From the NCBI RefSeq assembly GCF_008704995.1, contig NZ_CP023747.1:4867501-4931500 (forward strand): a stretch of 64,000 bases of DNA, written 5' to 3'. This DNA comes from Streptomyces nodosus. GTDB lineage: Bacteria; Actinomycetota; Actinomycetes; Streptomycetales; Streptomycetaceae. The translations under genes were made by a program, and so were the position numbers. Shown piece after piece: positions 50,901 through 60,955 of this stretch; position 1 is the stretch's first letter; each line of letters begins with the position of its first letter. The notes beneath the pieces are model-generated. The model was not told the DNA's origin. It was given only the letters and a program-made list of their open reading frames with translations, and did not search any database.

Positions 50901-53900
50901 GTGAGCTCCTCTTTCCCCACCAGGCGCCTGCCGCACCCCCGGGTGCCGCAGGGGAGTCGTGGCGCTTACCGACTGGTACGTACCCCGCCCGTCCGGGTCG
51001 ACCCCCCTCTGCTGGACGCGGCACAGCGCGCGGTGGTTGACCATTGCAACGGTCCGCTGCTCGTCCTCGCGGGCCCCGGCACCGGCAAGACCACCACGCT
51101 GGTCGAGTCCGTCGCCGCCCGGATCGCGCACGGCGGCGACCCGGAACGCATCCTGGTGCTGACCTTCAGCCGCAGGGCCGCCGTCGACCTCCGCGACCGG
51201 CTGGCCCGGCGCACCGGGGCGGCGCACGTCCCGCAGGCCACCACCTTCCACTCCTTCTGCTACGCCCTGATCCGCGCCCACCAGGACGGCGACCTCTTTC
51301 TCGAGCCGCTGCGGCTGCTGTCCGGTCCCGAGCAGGACGTGGCCGTACGCGAGCTGCTCGCCGGCCAGCCCGAACTGGAACGGCTCGGCCTGGCCCATGT
51401 GCGCTGGCCCGACGAGCTGCGGGCCTGCCTGACCACCCGCGGCTTCGCCGACGAGGTCCGCGCGGTGCTCGCCCGCAGCCGCGAACTCGGTCTCGGCCCG
51501 GACGCCCTGCGCCGGTTCGCCGAGCGCATCGGCCGCCCCGACTGGGAGGCCGCCTCCGCCTTCCTCGCCGAGTACCTGGACGTCCTCGACCTCCAGGGGG
51601 TCGTCGACTACGCGGAGCTGGTGCACCGCGCGGTGCTGCTGGCCCACCGCCCGGGGACCGCCGAGCGGCTGGCCGCCCGCTACGACGCGGTCTATGTGGA
51701 CGAGTACCAGGACACCGACCCGGCACAGGTACGGCTGCTGGAGGCCCTCGCGGGCGGCGGCCGCACCCTGGTGGCCTTCGGCGACCCCGACCAGTCGATC
51801 TACGCCTTCCGGGGCGCCGACGTGGGCGGCATCCTGGACTTCCCGCACGCCTTCCCGGGGGCCGACGGCGCACCGGCGCGGGTGGAGGTCCTCACCACGT
51901 CCCGCCGCTCCGCCGCCGCCCTGCTGTCCGCCACCCGGCTGCTGACCCGGCGTATGCCGCTGACCCGGCTCCCGGCGCAGAAGGTGCGCGCCCACCGGGA
52001 ACTCGCCGCCGTGCACGAGGGCGGCAGCGTCGAGGCGTACACCTATCCCACCCCCGGCACGGAACTGGACAACATCGCCGACATCCTGCGCCGGGCCCAT
52101 CTGGAGGACGGCGTTCCCTGGGGAGAGATGGCCGTCCTGGTGCGCGCCGGATCCCGCATGATCCCCTCGGTCCGCCGTGCCCTGACCGCCGCCGGGGTCC
52201 CCCTGGACATCGACGGCGACGATCTGCCGCTGCGTCATGAACCGGCGGTGACCCCACTGCTCACGGCACTGCGCGCGGTGGCCCGAGCGGAGGCCGCGGG
52301 CACGGACGCCGGGCAGCGCGGAGGGCAGGGGACGGAACCGGAGCCCTGGCTCGGCACCGAGACCGCGCTCGCCCTGCTCACCTCCCCGCTGGCCGGCATG
52401 GACGCCGCCGATCTGCGCCGTCTGGGGCGTGCGCTGCGCGAGGAGGAACGGGCCGCCGGCAACCCCGTACCGCCCCCCTCCGACGAACTGCTGGCGCGCG
52501 CACTGGCCGAACCCGAACGGCTGGTGGCGCACGACCCGGCGTACGCGCGGGGAGCCCAGCGCCTCGGCGCCCTGCTCAGGAAGGCGCGGGAGCGGCTCGC
52601 GGGCGGGGGCACGGCCGAGGAGGCCCTGTGGGATCTGTGGGACGGCACCCCGTGGCCCGGACGGCTGGAGAGCCTCTCCCGGCGGGCGGGCGCGGCCGGA
52701 CGCAACGCCGACCGGGACCTCGACGCCGTCTGCGCCCTGTTCGCCACCGCCGCCCGTGCGGAGGAACGCACCGGCGGCCGGGGCGCCCTCAACTTCCTGG
52801 AGGAGATCGAGGCCCAGGACATCGCCGCCGACACCCTCACCCGCCGGGCCGTGCGCCCCGACGCCGTACGTCTGATGACCGCGCACCGCTCCAAGGGCCT
52901 GCAGTGGCGTCTGGTCGTCGTCGCGGGCGTCCAGGAAGGGCTGTGGCCCGATCTGCGCCGCCGCGGTTCCCTGCTGGAGGCGGACCGCATCGGCCGCGAC
53001 GGGCTCGCCGAGCCCCTTCCCCCGGGGGCCCTGCTGGCCGAGGAGCGACGCCTGTTCTATGTCGCCTGCACCCGCGCACGTGAACGACTGATCGTCACCG
53101 CCGTGCAGGCCCCCGCCGACGACGGCGACCAGCCCTCCCGCTTCCTCGCCGAACTCGGCGTCGAACCCAGGGACGTCACCGGCCGTCCGCGCCGCCCGCT
53201 GTCCGTCGCCGCGCTCGTCGCCGAACTGCGCGCCACGACCGTCGACCCGGACGCGTCCGACACCCTCAGGGAGGCCGCCGCCCACCGGCTGGCCCGGCTC
53301 GCCGCGCTCGCCGACGAGGACGGGCGGCCCCTGGTGCCGTCCGCGCACCCCTACCGCTGGTGGGGCATGTGGGACCCGACCGAGAGCAGGATGCCGCTGC
53401 GCGACCGCGACCAGCCCCTCGCGCTCTCCGGGAGCGCCCTCGACCAACTCGCGAACACCTGTGCGCTCCAGTGGTTCCTGGGCCGCGAGGTGAAGGCCGA
53501 CGCTCCCGCGACCGCCGCCCAGGGCTTCGGCAATGTGATCCATGTCCTCGCCGACGAGGTGGCCTCCGGACGGACGCCCGCCGACCTCGCCGTCCTCATG
53601 GAGCGGCTCGATTCGGTGTGGAACGCGCTCGCCTTCGACGCGCCGTGGAAGTCCGAGCAGGAGAAGGACCACGCCCGCCTGGCGCTGGAACGCTTTCTGA
53701 AGTGGCATGTGCTGGACCGCGCCGGGCGGACACCGGTGGCCAGCGAGCACGACTTCGACGTCACCCTGGAGGCGGGCGGCCACCAGGTGCGCATCCGCGG
53801 CTCCATGGACCGCGTCGAGACGGACGCCGAGGGCCGCGCCTATGTGGTCGACTTCAAGACCGGCAAGCGGGCGCCCTCGGCCGCCGAGGTGGAACGCCAT

Positions 53901-54218
53901 CCGCAGCTCGCCGTCTACCAGCTCGCCGTGCGCGAGGGCGCCGTCGACGAGGCGTTCGACGGCGCGCGCCCGGAACCGGGCGGCGCCGAACTCGTCCAGC
54001 TCCGGCAGGGGGCCGCCAAGAAGGAAGGCGGCGACGCCCTGCCCAAGGTGCAGGCCCAGGAACCCCTGACGGGCGAATGGGTCGGCGAGCTGCTGGCCAC
54101 CGCCGCGGGCAAGGTCCTGGACGAGCGCTTCTCCCCGACCACCGGGCAGCACTGCACACACTGCGCGTTCCGCTCCTCGTGCAGCGCCCGGCCGGAGGGC
54201 CGCCATGTCGTGGAGTGA
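50901..54218 (+). CDS. adnA: AdnA-type helicase-nuclease subunit
   Basis: 1105 residues from GTG 50901. UvrD-like motor: GPGTGKTTTL (~res 55), YVDEYQDTDPAQ (~res 265), GDPDQSIYAFRGA (~res 294), LMTAHRSKGLQW (~res 655). The C-terminal RecB-type nuclease has VVDFKTGK (Asp ~984, Lys ~987) and a four-Cys set (Cys854, then 1085, 1088 and 1094 in C-x2-C-x5-C) that should hold a 4Fe-4S cluster. AdnAB resects double-strand breaks for recombination in actinobacteria. The subunit is coupled in order with adnB (128-bp gap). Confidence 0.9.
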   Translation: MSSSFPTRRLPHPRVPQGSRGAYRLVRTPPVRVDPPLLDAAQRAVVDHCNGPLLVLAGPGTGKTTTLVESVAARIAHGGDPERILVLTFSRRAAVDLRDRLARRTGAAHVPQATTFHSFCYALIRAHQDGDLFLEPLRLLSGPEQDVAVRELLAGQPELERLGLAHVRWPDELRACLTTRGFADEVRAVLARSRELGLGPDALRRFAERIGRPDWEAASAFLAEYLDVLDLQGVVDYAELVHRAVLLAHRPGTAERLAARYDAVYVDEYQDTDPAQVRLLEALAGGGRTLVAFGDPDQSIYAFRGADVGGILDFPHAFPGADGAPARVEVLTTSRRSAAALLSATRLLTRRMPLTRLPAQKVRAHRELAAVHEGGSVEAYTYPTPGTELDNIADILRRAHLEDGVPWGEMAVLVRAGSRMIPSVRRALTAAGVPLDIDGDDLPLRHEPAVTPLLTALRAVARAEAAGTDAGQRGGQGTEPEPWLGTETALALLTSPLAGMDAADLRRLGRALREEERAAGNPVPPPSDELLARALAEPERLVAHDPAYARGAQRLGALLRKARERLAGGGTAEEALWDLWDGTPWPGRLESLSRRAGAAGRNADRDLDAVCALFATAARAEERTGGRGALNFLEEIEAQDIAADTLTRRAVRPDAVRLMTAHRSKGLQWRLVVVAGVQEGLWPDLRRRGSLLEADRIGRDGLAEPLPPGALLAEERRLFYVACTRARERLIVTAVQAPADDGDQPSRFLAELGVEPRDVTGRPRRPLSVAALVAELRATTVDPDASDTLREAAAHRLARLAALADEDGRPLVPSAHPYRWWGMWDPTESRMPLRDRDQPLALSGSALDQLANTCALQWFLGREVKADAPATAAQGFGNVIHVLADEVASGRTPADLAVLMERLDSVWNALAFDAPWKSEQEKDHARLALERFLKWHVLDRAGRTPVASEHDFDVTLEAGGHQVRIRGSMDRVETDAEGRAYVVDFKTGKRAPSAAEVERHPQLAVYQLAVREGAVDEAFDGARPEPGGAELVQLRQGAAKKEGGDALPKVQAQEPLTGEWVGELLATAAGKVLDERFSPTTGQHCTHCAFRSSCSARPEGRHVVE

Positions 54219-54333
54219 CGGCACGGGCCGGCAGCAGGCGTGACCACCGCCGTGTGAGGCACGCACCACCCGTGCCGAGCTGCGCCGTCCCCGAGCGGAG
54301 CGGCCGGCCGGGGGCACTGTCGGTGCCCGCCGA

Positions 54334-54339
54334 TAACCT
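54334..54339 (+). promoter_or_regulatory. -10 element TAACCT of adnB (leaderless)
   Basis: TAACCT ends 7 nt before ATG 54347; no ribosome site is seen. adnB may thus be transcribed apart from adnA. Confidence 0.55.
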
Positions 54340-54346
54340 CTGCGAC

Positions 54347-57300
54347 ATGGCCGCCCGTATCACCGAGCCCGAGCAGCTCAAGGAGCTCCTCGGCATCCCG
54401 TTCACCCCGGAGCAGACGGACTGCATCACCGCGCCGCCCGCCCCGCAGGTGATCGTGGCCGGAGCCGGGTCGGGCAAGACCACGGTGATGGCGGCCCGTG
54501 TGGTGTGGCTGGTCGGCACCGGACAGGTCGCCCCGGAGCAGGTGCTCGGCCTGACATTCACCAACAAGGCGGCCGGGGAGCTGGCCGAGCGCGTCCGCAA
54601 GGCCCTGGTCAAGGCCGGTGTCACCGACCCGGACGTGATCGACCCCGACAACCCGCCGGGCGAGCCGGTGATCTCCACCTATCACGCCTTCGCCGGCCGG
54701 CTGCTCACCGACCACGGCCTGCGCATCGGACTCGAACCGACCACCCGTCTGCTCGCCGACGCCACCCGCTACCAGCTCGCGGCACGCGTCCTGCGGGAGG
54801 CACCCGGCCCCTACCCCGCGCTGACCCGCTCCTTCTCCGACCTCGTCAGCGATCTCCTCGGCCTCGACTCCGAACTCTCCGAGCACCTCCTGCGGCCGGA
54901 GGAACTGCGGGCGTACGACGCCGGACTGCTGCACACCCTGGAAGGCGTCCGGCTGGGCAACGCCGACCTGCGCAGGGTCCCCGAGACGGCCGCCGCCCGG
55001 CGCGAGCTGGCCGAGCTGGCCGACCGCTACCGCGCGGCCAAACGGGAGCGCGACCTCCTCGACTTCGGCGACCAGATCGCCCTCTCGGCCGCCCTCGCCG
55101 GCCTGCCCGAGGTGGGCCGGATCCTGCGCGACGAGTTCCGCGTGGTGCTCCTCGACGAGTACCAGGACACCTCGGTGGCCCAGCGCGTCCTGCTCGCCGG
55201 ACTGTTCGGCGGCGGCACCGGCCACCCGGTGACCGCCGTGGGCGACCCCTGTCAGGCGATCTACGGCTGGCGCGGTGCCTCCGTCGCCAACCTGGACGAC
55301 TTCCCCGAGCACTTCCGGCACGCCGACGGCCGCCCCGCGAGCCGCCGGGCACTGAGCGAGAACCGCCGCAGCGGCGGCCGTCTCCTCGACCTCGCCAACG
55401 GCCTCGCCGAGCCGCTGCGTGCCCTGCACGCGGGCGTGGAGGCGCTGCGGCCCGCGCCCGGCGCCGAGCACGACGGGCGGGTCCGCTGCGCCCTGCTGCG
55501 CACCCACGCGGAGGAGACCGACTGGATCGCCGACTCCATCGCCCACCTCGTCCGCACCGGCACACCGCCCGGCGAGATCGCGGTCCTGTGCCGTACGGCC
55601 ACCGACTTCCCGCAGATCCAGGGTGCCCTGGTGGCCCGCGACGTCCCGGTGGAGGTGGTGGGCCTGTCCGGGCTGCTCCATCTGCCCGAGGTCGCCGACC
55701 TGGTCGCCGTCTGCGAAGTGCTCCAGGACCCCGGCGCCAACGCCTCCCTGGTCCGGCTGCTCACCGGCCCCCGCTGGCGCATCGGACCCCGCGACCTGGC
55801 ACTCCTGGGGCGGCGCGCCCGGCTCCTCGTGTCGCCCACCCACGCGGACGCCGACGACGATCCCGACCGCCGTCTCGCCGCCGCCGTCGAGGGCGTCGAC
55901 CCCTCCGAGGTGATATCGCTCGCGGACGCCCTGGACACCTTTCTGGAACTGCCCTTCCAGGCCGCGCGGGAGGACGACGGGCTGCCCTTCTCACCCGCCG
56001 CCCGCGTACGGTTCGCGCGCCTCGCCACCGAACTGCGCGAGCTGCGCCGTTCCCTCGCCGACCCGCTGATGGACGTCCTGCACCGGGTCCTCGCCGTCAC
56101 CGGTCTCGAGGTGGAACTGTCCGCCTCCCCGCACGCGCTGGCCGCCCGCCGCCGCGAGACCCTGTCGAACTTCCTGGACGTCGCCGCCTCGTTCGCCGCC
56201 GACGACGCGGACGCCCGACTTCTGGCCTTCCTCGGCTTTCTGCGCACCGCCGCCCAGTACGAGAAGGGCCTCGACAACGCCCTGCCCGGCGGCGAGAACA
56301 CCGTCAAGGTGCTCACCGCGCACAAGTCCAAGGGCCTGGAGTGGGACGTCGTCGCCGTCCCCGGACTGGTCACCGGCACCTTCCCGAGCACCCAGGGCCG
56401 GGAGAAGTGGACCGCCCAGCCGAAGGTGCTGCCGCACGCCCTGCGCGGCGACGCCGACACCCTGCCCGACGTCGAGAGCTGGGACTCCCGGGGGCTGAAG
56501 TCCTTCCACGAGGCCATGAAGGAGCACCAGCACACCGAGGAGCTGCGCCTCGGCTATGTCACCTTCACCCGGCCCCGCTCCCTGCTGCTCGGCTCCGGCC
56601 ACTGGTGGGGCCCCGCCCAGAAGCGCCCCCGCGGTCCCTCGGCCTTCCTCCAGGCCCTCCACGACCACTGCGCCGCCGGACACGGCGAGATCGAGGTCTG
56701 GGCCGAGGCGCCCGCCGAGGACGAGGAGAACCCGGCGCTGCACCAGGGCGCCGCCGACCTCGCCTGGCCGCTCCCGCTGGACGGGGCGGCACTCGCCCGC
56801 CGCCGGGAGGCCGCCAGGACCGTACTGGCCCGCCTCGACCGGGCCGCCTCGCACGACGGCGCCCGCCCCGCGATCCCCCTCGGCCTCTCGGGGGGCGACG
56901 ACCCGGACTGGCCGGCCCCGCCGGACGACGCACCCGGCGAGGGCCTGCCCGACGGGGACTCCGCCGAGCGGCAGGTTCCCCACGACGAGCTCCCGGGAGA
57001 CCCCTACGAAGGGGACCTGCCCGAAGAGGACCCCTTCGACGACGGTCCCTCCGAGGAGGACCTCTCCGACTGGGACTCCTGGAGCCCCAGGGCGACCGAA
57101 CCGCCCGAACCGCCCGGGACGCCCGCTGCGGACGTACCCCTCGACCGGGCCGCCCCGGCCCTGCCGCACGCCCGTCGGCCCCCGTCGGACGACGCCGCCC
57201 CCGCGCTCACCCCGGAGGAGGCCCGCGCCGTGGCCTCCTGGGACCGCGATCTGGACGCCCTCGCCGGAGAGCTGCTGCGCGCCCGTGCGGACGTCACCGA

Positions 57301-58033
57301 GGTGCCCCTTCCGCAGTCGCTGACCGCGTCCCAGGTGGTGCGTCTGGCCGCCGACCCCGACGGGCTCGCACAGGAACTCGCGCGCCCCATGCCGCGCCCC
57401 CCGCAACCCGCGGCGCGTCGTGGCACCCGGTTCCACGCCTGGGTCGAGGCCCGCTTCGAGGAACTGCGGCTGCCGATGCTGGAGCCGGAGGAACTGCCCG
57501 GGAGCGACGCCGAGATCGCCGACGAACGCGACCTGGAGGCCCTCAAGGAAGCCTTCGAACGCACCCCCTACGCCCACCGCACCCCGTACCGCGTCGAGAC
57601 CCCCTTCCAGCTCGCCGTCGCGGGACGCGTGGTGCGCGGCCGCATCGACGCGGTCTACCGCACGGACGACGGCCGGGGGACCAACTACGAGATCGTCGAC
57701 TGGAAGACCGGCCGCACCCGCAGCGGCGACCCGCTCCAGCTCGCCCTGTACCGGCTCGCCTGGGCCGAGCAGCAGGGGGTGCCCCTGGAGAGCGTCGGGG
57801 CCGTGTTCCTCTACGTCCGCAGCGGGGAGACCGTACGCCCCGAGGGACTGCCGGACCGGGCCGCACTGGAGCGGCTGCTGTCGGCGGAGCCCGTCGGCAT
57901 GGAAGCCGCGGTGCCGTCCGGGGAGGAAGCCGCCGGGGTCTCCGGCGAGGAGGCGTCCGAGCCTTCGGGCGGGGAAGCGTCCGGGCCCTTCGGAGCGGAA
58001 GCGGCGGAGCACGAGGGTGGCGCGGGCCGATAG
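54347..58033 (+). CDS. adnB: AdnB-type helicase-nuclease subunit
   Basis: 1228 residues from ATG 54347. Motor motifs: GAGSGKTTVM (~res 44), LLDEYQDTSVAQ (~res 268), GDPCQAIYGWRGA (~res 301), LTAHKSKGLEWD (~res 656). Residues ~860-955 form a long acidic insertion (rich in DE, P) between motor and nuclease. The C-terminal RecB-like nuclease has IVDWKTGRT (Asp ~1118). No C-terminal four-Cys cluster is seen, in contrast to AdnA. The extreme C-terminus is a low-complexity Gly/Ser/Glu tail. Partner of AdnA in break resection. Confidence 0.91.
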   Translation: MAARITEPEQLKELLGIPFTPEQTDCITAPPAPQVIVAGAGSGKTTVMAARVVWLVGTGQVAPEQVLGLTFTNKAAGELAERVRKALVKAGVTDPDVIDPDNPPGEPVISTYHAFAGRLLTDHGLRIGLEPTTRLLADATRYQLAARVLREAPGPYPALTRSFSDLVSDLLGLDSELSEHLLRPEELRAYDAGLLHTLEGVRLGNADLRRVPETAAARRELAELADRYRAAKRERDLLDFGDQIALSAALAGLPEVGRILRDEFRVVLLDEYQDTSVAQRVLLAGLFGGGTGHPVTAVGDPCQAIYGWRGASVANLDDFPEHFRHADGRPASRRALSENRRSGGRLLDLANGLAEPLRALHAGVEALRPAPGAEHDGRVRCALLRTHAEETDWIADSIAHLVRTGTPPGEIAVLCRTATDFPQIQGALVARDVPVEVVGLSGLLHLPEVADLVAVCEVLQDPGANASLVRLLTGPRWRIGPRDLALLGRRARLLVSPTHADADDDPDRRLAAAVEGVDPSEVISLADALDTFLELPFQAAREDDGLPFSPAARVRFARLATELRELRRSLADPLMDVLHRVLAVTGLEVELSASPHALAARRRETLSNFLDVAASFAADDADARLLAFLGFLRTAAQYEKGLDNALPGGENTVKVLTAHKSKGLEWDVVAVPGLVTGTFPSTQGREKWTAQPKVLPHALRGDADTLPDVESWDSRGLKSFHEAMKEHQHTEELRLGYVTFTRPRSLLLGSGHWWGPAQKRPRGPSAFLQALHDHCAAGHGEIEVWAEAPAEDEENPALHQGAADLAWPLPLDGAALARRREAARTVLARLDRAASHDGARPAIPLGLSGGDDPDWPAPPDDAPGEGLPDGDSAERQVPHDELPGDPYEGDLPEEDPFDDGPSEEDLSDWDSWSPRATEPPEPPGTPAADVPLDRAAPALPHARRPPSDDAAPALTPEEARAVASWDRDLDALAGELLRARADVTEVPLPQSLTASQVVRLAADPDGLAQELARPMPRPPQPAARRGTRFHAWVEARFEELRLPMLEPEELPGSDAEIADERDLEALKEAFERTPYAHRTPYRVETPFQLAVAGRVVRGRIDAVYRTDDGRGTNYEIVDWKTGRTRSGDPLQLALYRLAWAEQQGVPLESVGAVFLYVRSGETVRPEGLPDRAALERLLSAEPVGMEAAVPSGEEAAGVSGEEASEPSGGEASGPFGAEAAEHEGGAGR

Positions 58034-58036
58034 GCT
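58031..58036 (+). promoter_or_regulatory. -10 element TAGGCT overlapping adnB stop
   Basis: TAGGCT, whose first three bases are the adnB stop codon, ends 7 nt before ATG 58044. This predicts a leaderless transcript of the M20 gene. Confidence 0.5.
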
Positions 58037-58043
58037 CGTGACC

Positions 58044-59465
58044 ATGAGCGAGACCCCGGACAATGCCGTCCGTACGTACATCGACCGCCATCGCGCGGCC
58101 TTCCTCGACGACCTCGTGGACTGGCTGCGCATTCCGTCGGTGTCCGCCCAGCCCGGGCATGCGGCGGACGTGCGGCGCAGCGCCGAGTGGCTCGCGGCCA
58201 AGCTCGGGGAGACCGGCTTCCCCACCGTCGAGGTGTGGTCCACCGACGGCGCCCCCGCGGTCTTCGCCGAGTGGCCCGCGGAGGACCCCTCGGCGCCCAC
58301 CGTCCTCGTCTACGGTCACCATGATGTCCAGCCCGCCGCGCGCGAGGACGGCTGGGACAGCGAGCCCTTCGAGCCGGTGATCCGTGACGGCCGCCTCTAT
58401 GCGCGCGGGGCCGCCGACGACAAGGGCCAGGTGTTCTTCCACACACTCGGGGTCCGCGCCCACCTCGCCGCCACCGGCCGTGCCGCCCCGGCCGTGACGC
58501 TGAAGCTGCTGGTCGAGGGCGAGGAGGAGTCAGGCTCCCCGCACTTCCGGGCGCTCGTCGAGGAGCACGCGGACCGGCTGGCCGCCGACGTCGTGATCGT
58601 CTCGGACACCGGTATGTGGTCCGAGGACACCCCCACCGTGTGCACCGGCATGCGCGGTCTCGCCGAATGCGAGATCACCCTGCACGGGCCGGAACAGGAC
58701 ATCCACTCCGGTTCCTTCGGCGGCGCCGTGCCCAACCCCGTCACCGAGGCCGCCCGGCTGGTCGCCGCCCTGCACGACGAGCAGGCGCGGGTGGCGGTCC
58801 CCGGCTTCTACGACGGGGTCGTCGAGCTCTCCGACCGCGAACGCGCGCTGTTCGCGGAGCTGCCCTTCGACGAGGAGCAGTGGCTGCGGACCGCCAGGTC
58901 CACCGCCACCCGGGGCGAGGCCGGCCACACCACCCTGGAGCGGATCTGGGCCCGGCCCACCGCCGAGGTCAACGGCATGGGCGGCGGCTACCAGGGGCCC
59001 GGCAGCAAGACGATCATCCCGTCCTCCGCCACGGTCAAGCTCTCCTTCCGGCTCGTCGCCGGCCAGGACCCCGACCACATCGAGAAGGCCGTGCGGTCCT
59101 GGGCCGCCGACCGGCTGCCCGCCGGGATCCGGCACGAGATCACCTTCGGCGCCGCCACCCGGCCCTGTCTGACGCCGCTGGAGCACCCCGCCCTGCAGTC
59201 CCTGGTGCGCGCCATGGGCCGCGCCTTCCAACAGCCCGTCCGCTTCACCCGCGAGGGCGGCTCCGGTCCCGCCGCCGACCTCCAGGACGTGCTCGGCGCA
59301 CCCGTTCTGTTCCTCGGCATCTCCGTGCCGTCCGACGGCTGGCACGCCCCCGACGAGAAGGTCGAGCTCGATCTGCTCCTCAAGGGCGTCGAGACCGCCG
59401 CCTATCTGTGGGGCGAGCTGGGCGACCTGCGTGACCCGGCGGAGAGCCGGCGCCATGCGCCCTGA
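58044..59465 (+). CDS. M20-family dipeptidase
   Basis: 473 residues. VLVYGHHDVQP (~res 91; His/Asp ligands), RGAADDKGQVFFH (~res 119; bridging Asp), LVEGEEESGSPH (~res 156; catalytic and ligand Glu), VSDTGMWSEDTP, and C-terminal SDGWHAPDEKVEL (His ligand ~res 435) define a di-zinc M20 dipeptidase/carboxypeptidase. Length fits the PepV/CNDP-like branch rather than DapE. Peptide substrate unknown. Lies between adnB and nudC. Confidence 0.9.
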   Translation: MSETPDNAVRTYIDRHRAAFLDDLVDWLRIPSVSAQPGHAADVRRSAEWLAAKLGETGFPTVEVWSTDGAPAVFAEWPAEDPSAPTVLVYGHHDVQPAAREDGWDSEPFEPVIRDGRLYARGAADDKGQVFFHTLGVRAHLAATGRAAPAVTLKLLVEGEEESGSPHFRALVEEHADRLAADVVIVSDTGMWSEDTPTVCTGMRGLAECEITLHGPEQDIHSGSFGGAVPNPVTEAARLVAALHDEQARVAVPGFYDGVVELSDRERALFAELPFDEEQWLRTARSTATRGEAGHTTLERIWARPTAEVNGMGGGYQGPGSKTIIPSSATVKLSFRLVAGQDPDHIEKAVRSWAADRLPAGIRHEITFGAATRPCLTPLEHPALQSLVRAMGRAFQQPVRFTREGGSGPAADLQDVLGAPVLFLGISVPSDGWHAPDEKVELDLLLKGVETAAYLWGELGDLRDPAESRRHAP

Positions 59466-59601
59466 CGATCCCGAGGGCCGGACGACCGGCCGGGCCGGCC
59501 CCCGGGCGCGGCACACTGGTGGAGGCACCCCGCGCGCCCAGGGTCCGCCGGAGCCGGTCCCCTCCCGCCGCACATCCAGCTGAACGCTGAACCGCACGCC
59601 G

Positions 59602-59614
59602 AAAACGCCGTTTT
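59602..59614. promoter_or_regulatory. Palindrome AAAACGCCGTTTT before nudC
   Basis: Perfect 6-bp dyad around a central C, 23 bp before the proposed GTG start. Location suggests an operator over the nudC promoter. Confidence 0.4.
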
Positions 59615-59636
59615 ACCGGGGGAGTTGGAAGCACCC

Positions 59637-60578
59637 GTGACCACCTGGACCGACCACACCGCCGACCGTCCCATCTCGCTCACCGCCCCGAGCGGCATCG
59701 ACCGTGCCGCCCACCACCGGCTCGACGAGGCATGGCTCGCCGCGGCGTGGAGTCATCCGACGACCCGCTGCTTCGTCGTCTCCGGCGGCCAGGTCCTCAT
59801 CGACGAGGGGCCCGACGGGCGGACCGAGCTGGTCATGACCCCCTCCTTCGAGGCGCCGCTCACCGAGGCCCACCGCTACTTCCTGGGCACCGACGAGGAC
59901 GGCGTCAGCTACTTCGCCCTCCAGAAGGACAGCCTCCCGGGGCGCATGGACCAGTCCGCGCGACCGGCGGGCCTGCGCGCGGCCGGCATGCTGCTGTCCC
60001 CGCGCGACGCCGGCCTGCTGGTGCATGCGGTCGCCCTGGAGAACTGGCAGCGCATGCACCGGTTCTGCTCGCGCTGCGGCGAACGCACGGTCATCGCGGC
60101 CGCCGGACACATCCGCCGCTGCCCGGCCTGCGGTGCCGAGCACTATCCGCGCACCGACCCCGCGGTGATCATGGCCGTCACCGACGACCAGGACCGGATC
60201 CTGCTCGGCCGCCAGGTGCACTGGCCCGAGGGCCGCTTCTCGACGCTCGCCGGTTTCGTGGAACCGGGGGAGTCCATCGAGCAGGCGGTGCGCCGCGAGG
60301 TCTTCGAGGAGGCGGGCGTCCACGTCGGCGAGGTCGAGTACATCGCCAGCCAGCCCTGGCCCTTCCCGTCCAGCCTGATGCTGGGCTTCCTCGCCCGGGC
60401 CACCTCCACCGAGATCGATGTGGACGGCGAGGAGATCCACGAGGCCCGCTGGTTCTCCCGCGAGGACCTGGGTGACGCCTTCGAGTCCGGTGAGGTCCTG
60501 CCCCCGTACGGCATCTCCATCGCCGCCCGCCTGATCGAACTGTGGTACGGCAAGCCCCTGCCGACGAGGAGCGTCTGA
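59637..60578 (+). CDS. nudC: NADH pyrophosphatase NudC
   Basis: 313 residues from GTG 59637 (a TTG 12 nt upstream is possible). Zinc ribbon FCSRCG...RCPACG (~res 143-167); Nudix box GFVEPGESIEQAVRREVFEEAGV (GX5EX7REUXEEXGU, shown here as its first and last parts GFVEPGES and REVFEEAGV, ~res 206-228); and SQPWPFPSSLM (~res 239), the NudC-specific array. It hydrolyses NAD(H) to NMN and AMP and removes NAD caps from RNA. Same neighbourhood as Rv3199c. Confidence 0.93.
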   Translation: MTTWTDHTADRPISLTAPSGIDRAAHHRLDEAWLAAAWSHPTTRCFVVSGGQVLIDEGPDGRTELVMTPSFEAPLTEAHRYFLGTDEDGVSYFALQKDSLPGRMDQSARPAGLRAAGMLLSPRDAGLLVHAVALENWQRMHRFCSRCGERTVIAAAGHIRRCPACGAEHYPRTDPAVIMAVTDDQDRILLGRQVHWPEGRFSTLAGFVEPGESIEQAVRREVFEEAGVHVGEVEYIASQPWPFPSSLMLGFLARATSTEIDVDGEEIHEARWFSREDLGDAFESGEVLPPYGISIAARLIELWYGKPLPTRSV

Positions 60579-60594
60579 CCCCGCGGACACGAAA

Positions 60595-60635
60595 CCCCCG
60601 ACCGGCCACTGCTCGGGTGCGGTGGCCGCCGGGGG
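60595..60635. terminator. Terminator between nudC and mrx1
   Basis: CCCCCGACCGGCCAC pairs with GTGGCCGCCGGGGG through two stems separated by a small internal loop. Converging genes on both sides. Confidence 0.7.
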
Positions 60636-60650
60636 TCGCGCCGGCGCGGG

Positions 60651-60908
60651 TCAGGCGCCGAGGGCCTGCTTCACCTGGGCGAGGCTCGGGTTGGTCATCA
60701 CGACCTCGGCACCGCCCGCGGTGGGAACCACCCGGACCGTGGGGACGGTCTGGTTTCCGCCGTTGGCCTTCTCGACGAACGCCGCGGAGTCCGGGTCCTG
60801 CTCGATGTTGATCTCGTTGTACGTGATGCCCTCACGGTCCAGCTGGCCCTTCAGCCGACGGCAGTAGCCGCACCACGTGGTGCTGTACATCGTCACAGTG
60901 CCCGGCAT
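60651..60908 (-). CDS. mrx1: Mycoredoxin-type glutaredoxin
   Basis: 85 residues. Redox motif CGYC at residues 13-16 (MYSTTWCGYCRRL), cis-Pro in QTVPTVRV (~res 54), GGAEVV next. Mycoredoxin-1 reduces mycothiol-protein mixed disulfides in actinobacteria. Proper sigma-R promoter upstream. Corresponds to Rv3198A, between nudC and uvrD2. Confidence 0.93.
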   Translation of the reverse strand: MPGTVTMYSTTWCGYCRRLKGQLDREGITYNEINIEQDPDSAAFVEKANGGNQTVPTVRVVPTAGGAEVVMTNPSLAQVKQALGA

Positions 60909-60955
60909 ATCGGTCGCGCTCCTTCACGGCTCGGATGGTGTGCTCGCTGAGGAGC

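Noticed and set aside
50775..54317. 1180-codon open frame on the minus strand opposite adnA
   Set aside because: Composition is Gly/Arg/Val with no family motifs, and the opposite strand has complete helicase-nuclease motifs. Long antisense frames are common in GC-rich DNA.
54505..58041. 1178-codon plus-strand frame overlapping adnB
   Set aside because: Frame-shifted shadow of adnB, dominated by Arg/Pro/Gly, no motifs.
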